From Poteriospumella lacustris (taxonomy: Eukaryota; Sar; Chrysophyceae; Chromulinales; Dinobryaceae): a DNA stretch of 64,000 nt. Positions 36,098 through 47,160 of this stretch are shown here, piece by piece. Position 1 is the stretch's first letter. Each line of letters opens with the position of its first letter. The translations under genes were made by a program, and so were the position numbers. Under the pieces are notes generated by a model that saw nothing but the letters and a program-made list of their open reading frames with translations, was not told where the DNA came from and did no database searches. The DNA is taken from NCBI GenBank assembly GCA_008000375.1, contig SMOI01000067.1, positions 57,249 to 121,248 on the forward strand, given 5' to 3'.

Positions 36098-36642
36098 GGT
36101 GATGGCGTGCCGTCGACGACAATAAAACCAATGAAACTATCGATCTTCACCACTTGAGAAAAAGTCCACACTTTCTGCGTCTCCTTATGTGTGCCTCTTG
36201 TTTGATTGATCTCTTTGTGCAATGCGGAATAACTACCTCGGATTGCAATGATCCTGGATTACTTGCACAAGCTGCCCACAAGTTGATTGACAGCCAGAAA
36301 AGCCGTTTCAGTTTTTGCTGTGCTCTTACCGTTGAGGCAGTTTTCATGCAACCAACCTTTTCAAACCATGATGAGGACGGCAGCTGCCAGCATTTGGTAT
36401 AGTATTGTGTTCGGGGAAATACACGACCAACAGAGGAAAGGATTGATCGAGGCACCTTACCACGGAGTGAGATATATTTGAAATAGAAAGCATTCTTTTG
36501 TGTGTTGCCTCTGGTTCTGTGCATTGGCGAGAAAATAGACGAGGAAAAAATATCGTGTCCAAGTGTCATCCAACCGTATTAGTCTTGACAAGAAAAAAAG
36601 TGTCATCTGCCGATTCTTCGATTTCATCAATACTCAAAAGCG
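36098..36642. other. divergent intergenic region
   Basis: 545 bp between divergent genes. An 82-codon plus-strand frame (36154-36402) starts with a hydrophobic, Cys-containing segment, but its coding status cannot be supported. Confidence 0.4.
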
Positions 36643-39600
36643 ATGAGTTTTGAAGCCGTTTATGATATTGGCTCCAATCTTCAGCGGCTGTACATTTCTC
36701 GAAATGTTGACGACGATTCGTCCATCGGTAGCCGAGAATCATCGCGATCTTCGATGTCGCTGACGAGACGGGGATCGTTATCCAACATGAAGAAAAAGCT
36801 ACGCGCGAGCTTTCGATTAAAACCAAAAACCTTGATCGATAAGGCTGGAGAAGCTACACCGGCGGATTTTGAGAGGTAATTCTTTTGTGTGCGAAGGTGG
36901 CCCATCAACTTGGCTTATGATGTTTTCTGTTCAGAATATCTGAGTTATGGCTGAAGACTTGCAGTATGAAAGGTCATCCTCTAACGAATATAAAGAAGGT
37001 TTCGAAAGAATTTGAGAAGCGAGTCCGGGCGGTGGAAATTAAGTCTAAATTGTCCTTCGCAAGTTGTGACTTGGACGACGATCAAGTTCTATTTCTCTGC
37101 CAAGCCATTGCTATGTATCCAGTGATCACATCACTAGATTTATCTGGAAATTCAAGATTAACGCAAAAGGTATGATATTCGGACATTCTCTCGCCGTTGT
37201 CAGGGGTTCTAACGCGTTGTCGATAGACGATCGAGCACATAAGTGACCTACTAGAGAGTCAACTCCTATGCGCTGGAACGATGACTGGAGAAGAATGTTT
37301 GTATTGCGCTGGCTTTTTGTCAAAGCTTGCCTTACCTGATCATTTGGGATCCGCGCCCAGCATAGCGAAGGTACTTTTCCAATTGTTCGTTGAGGTAACC
37401 CGTGTTTCCTCGTTAACTTTCGATGATGACTGGCATAAATAGTGCTGTGCTGAGCTCGACATCATCAATTTGCGGCTTACCATTGGTCGAGAATACCGTA
37501 AGCTGGGGAGTCCTGTGAGTATTTTCGTTTTTCCTTGTTTTTCTTTTCCATGTTCATGCCTTATTCGGATGTGGATGATGTGTACCCATAGGAACACTTG
37601 ACGGATGACACGTTGCAACAGATATGGAGTCAAGTTAGTGAAGCGCCTTCCAAGAATTTGAAAGTCGCAGTTCAAGAAAGTCTAGCGGATCGAAGTATAT
37701 CGGTGTTGAATCAATATACGTATCATCAGGCAGAGATTATCATTGTTCGGGGCATGGGCAAAGCCAAGCAGGTCACCCGAGACAGTGTTGAGTTGGTGCG
37801 TACAAGTTCTTTCTTCAAGGAACCACCACAACCTCCGAGTGAACCTTCTCCTGGCATAAGTCCACGTGCTTCTGATCTTGTTGCAACGTAAGTACACCAC
37901 GCTGGGTATCCCTTCGACGTACCTCGTTCTCATTCATCCATCGTCCCATGCACTGTACTGTAGTTACCCCATCAATGAACACGAGGAAGAGCAATTACAA
38001 CCGTTAAGTGACACGGTAGAAGATTATACCGACACCAAAGAGCCGTTGAAGAACGAGAACATCGATGGTGTGGGCAATTTGCTGGCGTCACCTTCGGTGG
38101 ACTTGGCGCAGGGTGAACCATACAACAAGGTGATCACCATCGATCAACTGAGTAGCCCCGTCTCCAGCCTGGGGCATTCGCTACAAACTTCGTATTTCGA
38201 CCATCAAAATGCTTATCATCCATATGGTGGTGCTCCCACGGGCGTGGGTGGGGATATGCTGCAAGGACAAGGTTATTCCTCCCCTGTGAGTCGACAACCA
38301 ACGATGAAGACACAAGGAACCATGGGCACCTATTTGACCCTCGAACAAGCGATTCCTGCCGATATAGAAGATCCAGATGAACGTGTTCGTGGGAAGAAAC
38401 CAGGCAAAGCTGCTGTAGATACGTCTCAAGTGGTCCAAGATGGAAGCCTGTTGGACGACGAGGTTGATGATCGACAGCATTCGGGGATATACGAAACCCC
38501 GGATGCTTACCAACCTTCGGAGTCTCCTGTTGTGGTACTCTTCAACAATGACAGCTCCATGGTGGCTATTGATGGTAGCCGAGCGTATTTAGACGAGGAA
38601 GAAGATGCGTTGAACGAGTCTACAGGTGGTGCGGCTTCTCGTAGACCGGGCAGTGCACCGGTATTGATTGATGACAGCCAATTGCATACGATTCCCGAAG
38701 TAGACGATGAAGATCGCGAAGAATCGATTGGTCGCAGTCGTAGTCGATCGACGATTGATGATGGCGGTGCAGGCGGTCGCTTGTCCAAAAAGGGTTCGTC
38801 GTATAGTTTCCACGACGAGCCGCTGGAGGTCTTGGATGAAATGGAAGAACCTCGCTCGGACATTTCGTCGATTCAAGGGGCACAGGAGGGTCACACGTAT
38901 ATGGAAACAAGTTCTGTGAGCGAAACCTTAGAAGAAAACTCTGGCCATGGAACCACCGGGTTTCCGACATCGACGACGATGCAACCGACAACGTCGTCGG
39001 AGCCATTGAATCCTTTCTCGTCGATGTATCAACCGGAGACATCCACTGGCAACGAGGGCTATTACGACTACAACCAAGGCCAGTACTACGGTGCGAGCGA
39101 TGCACAGCCACCATATTACTCTGATGGTATTGCTGCCGCACCGCAGTACGATGCAGCGTATGGATACACCTATGACGACCAGGGGAACTACCAGTACGGC
39201 GCCTATCCAGCAACACAGGAAGGTTCGACGCCTGCGGCTGGTACATTTGAAACAGGATATGCTGCCGCATACGATCCACAAGCGTACTATCCATCGGAAG
39301 CCAATGCCACCGCAACGGCGACGGAAGATGCGGCGTACGCGAACGGTTATGCGAACTATGATGCCACTGCCTATGCCTACCAGACGCAACAAGCAGACGG
39401 AGGTGAAGGGGCGCAACCAACTGAGTACGATGCCACCAATCAAGGGTACTATTACGATCAAACGGGCCAACAGGGCTATTACGACGCGCAGGGCTACTAT
39501 TACCCTCCCGCCTCCGGTACGGCCGATACGGCACAGGCGGATACACAAGCGGCTGCCGCATACTACGATTACTCGCAGGCTTATCAAGGGTACGATGCCC

Positions 39601-42600
39601 AAGGCTACTACGCGGCGGAAGGAGGAGACGCTCCAGCGAACGATGAAGCGGTCCATGTCGCCGATGTTTCAGCGGACGTTGGCTACGACCAGTACCCCGA
39701 TGGCGCGCCTGTTCCTTCTGGCAGCGAAGCTGGGGCCGCAGAGGAAGCAGCCGATCCGGCGGTGGATGAATCGTTGCATTTCAATGACGTGTACCACCAA
39801 GAGACGGCTACGGACAAAGACGTGGAGGAGGCGCAGTTTTTCTTCAATTCCCAACCCAACCAAGAGGTGCTGCGGCGTTCCTTCAGTGCGGGTGGTGGCT
39901 TGGCAGCGCATTTAGCAGTTCCTCCACGAACGATGTTGTCGAAGGTCTTTGAAGGTGTCGACAATAGCATGTCCCAGAGCTTTGACCCTTACGACGCGAA
40001 GAATCGTGAACCCGAACTCATTTTGACCGATCCCGACGAAGTGCAACCGATCGAAAACCCATTGCGACGGTATTCGAGTGCGGATTTGCGTCGGTTGTCC
40101 TTCACCATTGCGAAACCTTCGGGTGTCGATACTTCTACTACGTCACATCAGACTCCTCGTGTCACGGACGCAATGGAAACCGCTGTTGCTGCCGATGATG
40201 CGTCAGATGACGTGAGTTCGTTGTCGAGCTTCGTGCCGGACGAAGATTTGCTCGTCGCGAACAGAGAGCGCACGCTGCCTCCCACGACGGGTCAAGTGTA
40301 CACCCTCGAAGATATCTCGGCTGCCGTGGACAACCAAGTGACACCCATCGACGAAACGCTCGTGAAGGACTATTCGTATTACAAACAACTCTTGGGGCGC
40401 ATGCAAGTGAGCAAAGCTCGTAGCGAGGTAATGATACGTGAGGCGGAGGAAGAAGAGGCGAAATTGCTCGCGAAGCTCAAAGAGGAGGAAGATCTTGCTG
40501 CCACCTCTGCGGCATCGGAAGTGACAGCGGGAGCCGCAGTCGAATTGGCAGCGGGAGAAGAAAAACGGACCGATGCCCACGATGAACCAATCGACCGTGA
40601 AGGGCCACAGTCTCCCTCTCGTGCAGATGGGAAGCCCGAAAAGGACTCCACTTCTACCGCCACCGCCGCCACTGCTGCTGCGACGACTGTCGGAAACCAT
40701 TCGGTCTCACCGTCGGCGGAGCACAAAGAAGCCCCCACCCGTCGACGCACGTTCCACAGTCGTTTAGCGGACGATGCCCATCACAAACGCCAAAGCTTTG
40801 ACGCGTTGTTCGGCGATGCGATGTTACCAGCATCGTCGCAGCCTTCGGGAACAGCGACGGAGATCGTGTCACAGCCACCGAAACGACCACCGTTGGCAAA
40901 GAAACCGTCGTCCTCGACGGTGATTGTCACTCGTGTGCGGGACAAGAAACTGACACCGTTGGAGTTCACGGGGCCACCAGTGATACCCACGATCGTCGCG
41001 GAGATGTCTCCGGCGGAGAAAGCGTCTGTGCGGCAGCTGGATCTGTCGACGCTGAGCATCGTCGATGTGGGAAGCATCTTCACCCCTCCCCTGGCGACAC
41101 CGCCACCGACGACCACCGCCACTGGTGCGAGCGTCACCAGTACCGCGACGAGCAAAGGGAAGCAAGCGTCGATGAAGCAACCGTCGTTGGCATCGTCGGC
41201 TTCGTTGTCCTCGTCGATTCCCCCCGCAGTTCCGGGAGGGCCCCTGCCGTGGGATCGGTTGGTGGTCCTCAACTTGGCCGACAACCAAATCAAACAGATC
41301 GACGCACCGTTGCCCGCCACGTTGAAGTATTTAGACTTGTCGAAGAACGCCATTGGCCATGTCCACGCCATTCGCATCATTTCGTTGAACCAACAGCTGC
41401 AGTATCTGGACCTGACGGGCAATCAGCGCATGTTGCAGAAGCCAAACGCCGCGTTGGTGGGACCCGCGGTGCGCAGTTGGTTTCCCAAGTTGATTTTGCA
41501 TCAAATGAAGCTGCTGACGCCCCTGGTCGATGGCGGTCATTCGCACGCGGACGAGGATCCTGATGCTGCTGCGGCGGGAGAAATGGAGGCGCCGTTGTCA
41601 CCACTGTCGGTAGAGACGGGTGGTGGCTTCACCGCCACTTCTGCAGCTGCTGCTGGTGGTGGTGGTGGAGGTGGCGGAGCAGCGAAGATCGAGCGCTACG
41701 AAGAAGAGCACATTTTGCATTTCATTGGCGAGGCGCACGTACGAGCCTGGCGCCAGTGGAAATCGCTGTGTACACCGATGACGGTACCGGCGTCCACATC
41801 GACCGCGGCGGTGGCTCTGCAACGATCACCGACGACCTCTTCGTCGTCGTCACATGCGCCTCTGTCCCCAGTGGGAACCACTAGCGCGGCCTCGGTCGCT
41901 ATGACCGGTGGTGATGTGGTAGGGGCCGCTGCTGCTTCGGTGGCCACACGGCCATCGTTGTCTCCGGTGCCACCCGCTACCGCCGCCGCTGCTACTACTG
42001 CTACGGCCACCGACGGTAAACTGCCCGTGGTGGCTTGCTTCAAGGGCGACTTCCGCAGCTTCGCCGACTTCAAAACACGTGTTCACCGCGATGTTCTCAC
42101 GGCCGTCGCCGCTGCAGCAGCGGCTGCCAAGAAGACCCGCAGCCATGGCACCTTACCGACGGCGATGAGTGGCAACGGCAGCATCCTGCACGTGCCACCC
42201 ACGCATCCACTGCCCAGCAAAGCGCCCACCGATGCGAAGAGCCGCGTCATGCAGCGCTTGAATCAAGGTAGTTTCAAAGATCTCCGCAAAGCGACGTCGT
42301 CGTCGACCACGGCGGGAGGAGGAGACGAAGGCACATCACCCGCCGCGGCCATCTCCGAGGAACAGCAGCGACAACAAGACGAAAGCCGATCGAATTACTA
42401 CAAAGTGAAGCAACAGCAACGCGACAAAGTCATCGCCGAACATGAACAATCGATGCTGTCGTTGTTGGAGAAGCAATCGGTCCATAAGAAACGTATCGCG
42501 GAGCCAGAGGTACACGGTCTCGTGCAACGTCTGTACGAGGAACAAGTCGCGAGCCGGAAGAAGAAAGAGAAAGCCCTGCAAGAGCAAGAGGACCAAGTGA

Positions 42601-44773
42601 TTCGCGACAAGCAACAAGCGTTGAAGAACGTGAAACGGATGACGCAGAGTTATTACGACCGATTAACGAATGTGAGTCGTTTGTCGACCCAAGAAATGCG
42701 CAGTCAATTGGAAGCCTACGAACAGTCGTTGTTGGATTTGGAAGATTCGTTGGACCATGTGTCGGTCAGTAGCAGTAGAGCTTCGTCGCGTGCGTCGTCA
42801 CGAGCGTCGTCGGCATCGCGACGATCTGATCGATCGCGCTCCAGGTCTCGCTCACAGTCTCGATCTCGCTCTCGATCGCAGCAACAGCTCGTCTCGGCAC
42901 CAGTGGCAGCGTCTACCACGACCGCTGCAGCAGGAGCAGCAGCATCGTCGGTGGGGGTAGATGGCATCGACGGGACCAAACCCCGGCGATCCAAGTCGAA
43001 GAAGGCTCTCTCGTCGGTGCAATCGTCGCCGAAGATTCTTCGACGTCGCAAGTCGCGTGTGAAGGACGATGGTGTGTTCGGTATGTTTACCCGTAGCAGT
43101 CGCAGTCTACTGCCGGGCGGTGCAGGTGGCGATGACGGTGACGGTGACGGTGACCACGAAGAGATTTTGGTGGACGACATCGACTTCGATGCGATTGTCG
43201 AAGACGACTACGACGAAGACGACTACGACGAAGACGACGACGATGGGGCGTTGTCCGTGAGCACCGGCGGAAGTCGCAGTAGCGGTGCGAGCACGGTCTC
43301 ATCGATTAGCCGTTCGAGTAGCGTGCAGAGTCAATCGCATCGCCATCGAGAGACGACCTCCGACGCGGCGAAAGCGAGTGCCAAGGGGCTGTCGCGTCAC
43401 AAACAATTGACGATCGAGACGTCGTTTCGTGGTCAAGAACGAACCGGCGTCGTGAAGGCAGAAGCGCTGGATGCCTCGTTGGCAGCCACCACCGCGACGA
43501 CGTTGTCCTCGTCCCCGTTGGGACGTAAACGATCGTCGGGTCTGCTGATTCATCGGCCGTCGTTTTACGTGGCACCGGCCTTGTCCGCCCACGAACCACC
43601 CCCGCCCCCGGTGCCGTTGTCACCGACGATGCAAAGCGTGTTGCCCCGTCGCAACCTGAACACCGACTTCGACATCGTCAACGCGTTGATCCAATCGCCA
43701 TCGTCACAGTCCGCGTTGCGTTCTCCCGGAGGGCGCCAGGTCTTGCCTTCGTCCGTCGTCCACGGGGGCAACTTCTCCCCCCGCCGAACGAGCAGTGCAC
43801 GTGGATCGTCGTGGATGCAGCAGCTGTCACCCGGTGCGTCGAGTGTGTTGTCGTCGACGTCCTCGACGGCGTCGGGTATGTCGACGCTCTCGGCGTCGTT
43901 CCGACGTCAGCTACCCGGTTCGTTTGCCAGCAGTTCGACGCGAGGCCACCGCGATGACGCCGCCGCGATGGATCGCCAAGAGGCGAAGCGGTTGCGTCGC
44001 ACTGCCAAGACAGCGGCTGCGGGCAAAGCGGTTGCGAGTGCGGCAGCGGGAGGATTGGACATCGCCGAAGTCAACGCCTGGCACAGCACAGTCGACAAGC
44101 GATTGGTCGTTGTGCGATTTTGTTGCATTTGCTGTTGGATTTGATGCAGCAGCCGCAGGCGTCGTTGGCTGCCAATCCGACGTATCACAGTATCTGCGAC
44201 GAATGGCAGGAGATGGGCTTCATCTTCTACGACACAGACACGAGTCTGTTGCCACCGACCTCGTCGTCGGCGTCGTTATCGACCGCGGCAGTGAACGGTC
44301 GGCAGAGCACGAATGGGTTGGCGGTGAAGCCGTTCCCGGGTCTGGACGAGGCGGGCGCTCCCTCCACCATTGACGATGGGGCGGCGGCGGCGGCTTCACG
44401 TCGCTTTCAAGAGCATCGCTTGCAGCTGTTTCATTTCGCAGCGAGCGTTCCACGTCCAGATTTCCTATCGCGCGGCATGGACAACGACGCCGCAGCCGCA
44501 GGAGGAGACGACGAGGAAGCCACGTGGCCGACGAGTCTGATCATGGCGAAGGCCTTTGGTTTGGATGTCACCCGCGCAGACTGTGAGGCGCTGTGGCAGC
44601 AGCTGAGCGACTACCACCAGTTGTTCATCCAGTTGAAGAGTGTGCTCGATTTGGTGACCAGCCCGGCGATGCAAGCGGCCATGGCACCAGGGTCGGTGTC
44701 CGTGCTGATCCAACGCGTGCTGCAGACACCTCTGGGGCAACGCGTACGGGAGCATTCGGGTATCCAGCTGTAG
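36643..44773 (+). CDS. giant LRR protein with Tyr/Ala-rich and RS-like regions (one apparent frameshift)
   Basis: Six exons: 36643-36875, 36935-37169, 37227-37394, 37443-37514, 37592-37887 and 37964-44773. The coding sum is 7,814 nt, one short of 2,605 codons, because of an apparent missing G at 44080-44081 that ends the frame at 44144. With that G the frame runs to 44773 (~2,604 residues). LRR units are visible early (ITSLDLSGNSRLTQK) and mid-protein (LVVLNLADNQIKQIDA, LKYLDLSKNAIGHV, LQYLDLTGNQRMLQ). A long Tyr/Gln/Gly/Ala-rich stretch (39060-39640) resembles prion-like domains. Later come a coiled coil (YKVKQQQRDKVIAEHEQSM onwards), an Arg-Ser repeat region and an acidic tract. Scaffold-like; function unknown. 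Fragments of its C-terminus recur at five places in the window. Confidence 0.75.
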
Positions 44774-45082
44774 CGCGGCGTGGCGTACATCCTCACGCTG
44801 TAGGCCGCGTGTCGACGGTGTGGTATGTATCTGCCCCTCCCCTCCCCGCACGATGCTGCGACGCCTCACGCCAGAGAATAGAACACAGTGTAGTATTCTA
44901 CTTGGGTGTGGGCAGTGATAGTAAACGTCAATCTGCATTATGTTATTGGTGTGTGCTGCTCTGAGAAGTGCGATTTGTTTGTGTGTGTCACAAATGGTTG
45001 ATGTGTGATATATTTAGTTAGTTTCAAAGAAGCCTATGCCACTGAAAGAAGACACATGAACTACGTATATTATTAATGGCTC
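44774..45082. other. shared 3' flank of LRR and NTPase genes
   Basis: 309 bp between the convergent stops. The same flank, including TGTGTGCTGCTCTGAGAAGT and CTGAAAGAAGACACATGAAC, is present at 2440-2732 and inverted at 6687-6979. The gene pair has therefore been copied as one unit. Confidence 0.7.
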
Positions 45083-46290
45083 TCATGCAGGTTTGAACAA
45101 CTTGTCTCGCAATTCACGAACACCAGCACCATTTTGAACATTCTCCGAGATGATCAAGGAAACAGCTGGGGAGGAAGGAAGAACATACGATTCCTCCTTT
45201 GCAACAAAGACCTCACGAAACACGTCGTTGGGATAATCCAATCGGAAACCCATGGCTTTCAGCTCAGCTTTTGGAATCTTGGTCACTTTCTTCTCTCTGA
45301 AAACTTCAATGATTGCTTCCGTATTGGAACTACTGTCAGCAACATTCTTGTTGAAAGCTTCAAGAAGAACGGCATGAAGATGATCCTTCACTTGATTCAC
45401 AATTTCGTCAGTGGCAGTCTTAGGCGGAGACAACATGTTAACGACAATTGTGTTCAATGTCTGATAGTCAACTGGTCAACTGGTGAGCCCCCAAGCACCT
45501 TCCAGACAGGTTCGTCGAGATTGTGACTTTTGAGGAAGTCGATCAAATCTTTAAATTCAGGAACAGATTCCATCAGTTCTTTGGACATTGGCTCAACCGC
45601 AACCACGATTTCTCGTTTTGTTGCGAGAAGTTCTGGAGGAAGAGCGTTGGGTGGCCCGTCCACAACAACTCTCAAACCATATTCATCTGCCAACTCTCTT
45701 GCAGCAGCGGGGAGATCCGCATAATTCTGACCACTCAATCTCTCTGGGACACGAATCACCACAATTGGGGAGCGCTTAAACAGGACAGAATAAAAGAATA
45801 GCAAACGACGAGCACTGCCATCTGCTGAAACCGTGATGAACCGAAATCCACTAAGTGCGCGAAGGGCTTGATCAACGACAACACTTTTCGAAGCGCCAGA
45901 TTCAATCTACAAACGACAATTATTTTATATGACAGTCGCATAAGCAGCAATAGAATATGAAAGACAACTTACCTCAATGTGCACTACACCGAGCTGGCGG
46001 TTCAAAGTCGTGTCGATCTAGCAAGTTTTGCCAATGCCTTTCCCACCGGAAACAGCGATGTATTCTCCTTTTCCCATCGACAGAAGCGAATCACTCAGGT
46101 TCTTGACATCCGATTTCCTGACAGACAAAGGATTGGTAGTCTTGAAATAACTTCTGAAGCGAAGCGAAAGCACTCGCCCAAGTCCGACAACAGAACCAAG
46201 CGCTACGCCACAAGCCCCGAGGCCGAGAATGCCTTTATTGTCATCAGCAACCGAAACAATATCCTTGAAACTTCCCAACCAATCAGCCAT
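45083..46290 (-). pseudogene. P-loop NTPase copy D, inactivated
   Basis: Exon 1 46290-45973, intron 45972-45907 and exon 2 45906-45083 align with copies A-C but are clearly diverged, so this is an older copy. Two lesions are visible. In exon 1 a TAG replaces the codon after GKTC, immediately after Walker A (about 46018). In exon 2 the 8-bp sequence TCAACTGG is tandemly repeated (about 45468-45483), shifting the frame between GGSP and LNTIVVNML. The N-terminal hydrophobic region is also shortened. It lies tail-to-tail with the LRR gene, which I take as the parental arrangement. Confidence 0.85.
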
Positions 46291-46498
46291 TTTATTCTTT
46301 CGGTGAAGTTCTGAAAGTGTTCTGTTCCAAAGAAGAACAGAAGGTCGTGGGTCGGGGCGATCAGTTCCGGAAGGGGGATTTTCACGGCTGAACAGAATCT
46401 GGGTAGTATGTATATCCCCAAGACCTAGAGAGACCCAACCGTGCGCCAATACGGCGATACTGTACTATAGTATACTAGTACAACACAAAGAAGAACAG

Positions 46499-46555
46499 GT
46501 GTCGTTGGCCAGCGATCCGACGTCATCACAGTATCTGCGACGAATGGCAGGAGAA
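46499..46555 (+). pseudogene. 57-bp LRR-gene scrap
   Basis: GTGTCGTTGGCCAGCGATCC...CGAATGGCAGGAGA matches 1818-1865 and the equivalent part of the LRR gene near 44158-44215. It is too short to function and shows that even small pieces of this gene have been scattered. Confidence 0.7.
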
Positions 46556-47160
46556 CCCCCCCCCCGGACGAAGGGTCCTGCATCCGGCATCGCAACTGAG
46601 AGATGTGTCGTGTCGTTGTATGTTTCGTTCTTTTCTGTTGGCCTTGTGTGGGGTCGTTTGCAGCGTTTTGCTGTTGATTTCTCTCCAGTAATTTACCCGC
46701 CACGAGAGACACGAGACTTGTTCGCGGGTTGGTCACGCTGCACGTTGTAACGCGTGTTTGTTATTTCTTGGTGATGCAACAGAGGACGGTGTTTGTGTGT
46801 TTGTGAGGATATTTATACGTTTTGAGAGGGCGAGTGTTTTACTACAGGAAATACAGGGGGGAGGTAACACAAGAGAGAGGGAGAGAGGAGACGAAGTGAA
46901 GAGAGAGGGAGAGATTGCGGACGCAGAGATGTCCATGGTTATGTGTGTTTATGTGGTGTGGAAATATATATGGGGGTGGGGGGGCCTTTGCTGATGCGAA
47001 GGACGCGTGTGGCTCGACGAGGGCGCAGCTGGAGACGTGCTGCGCGACTTCGCACGCGCAAATCTGCACACAAAAAGCGCTCGAGAACGAGACACGAACG
47101 GCGATGGATCGCCATTGAAGAAGAAAGGGAAACGAAAAGAAGAAGAAGAAGAAAAAGGAT
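46556..47160. other. intergenic region 3' of the kinesin gene
   Basis: 605 bp. Includes a C9 run at about 46557, a purine-rich stretch (GAGAGAGGGAGAGA) at 46870-46920 and a GGGGGTGGGGGGG run near 46973. No gene is supported. Confidence 0.5.
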
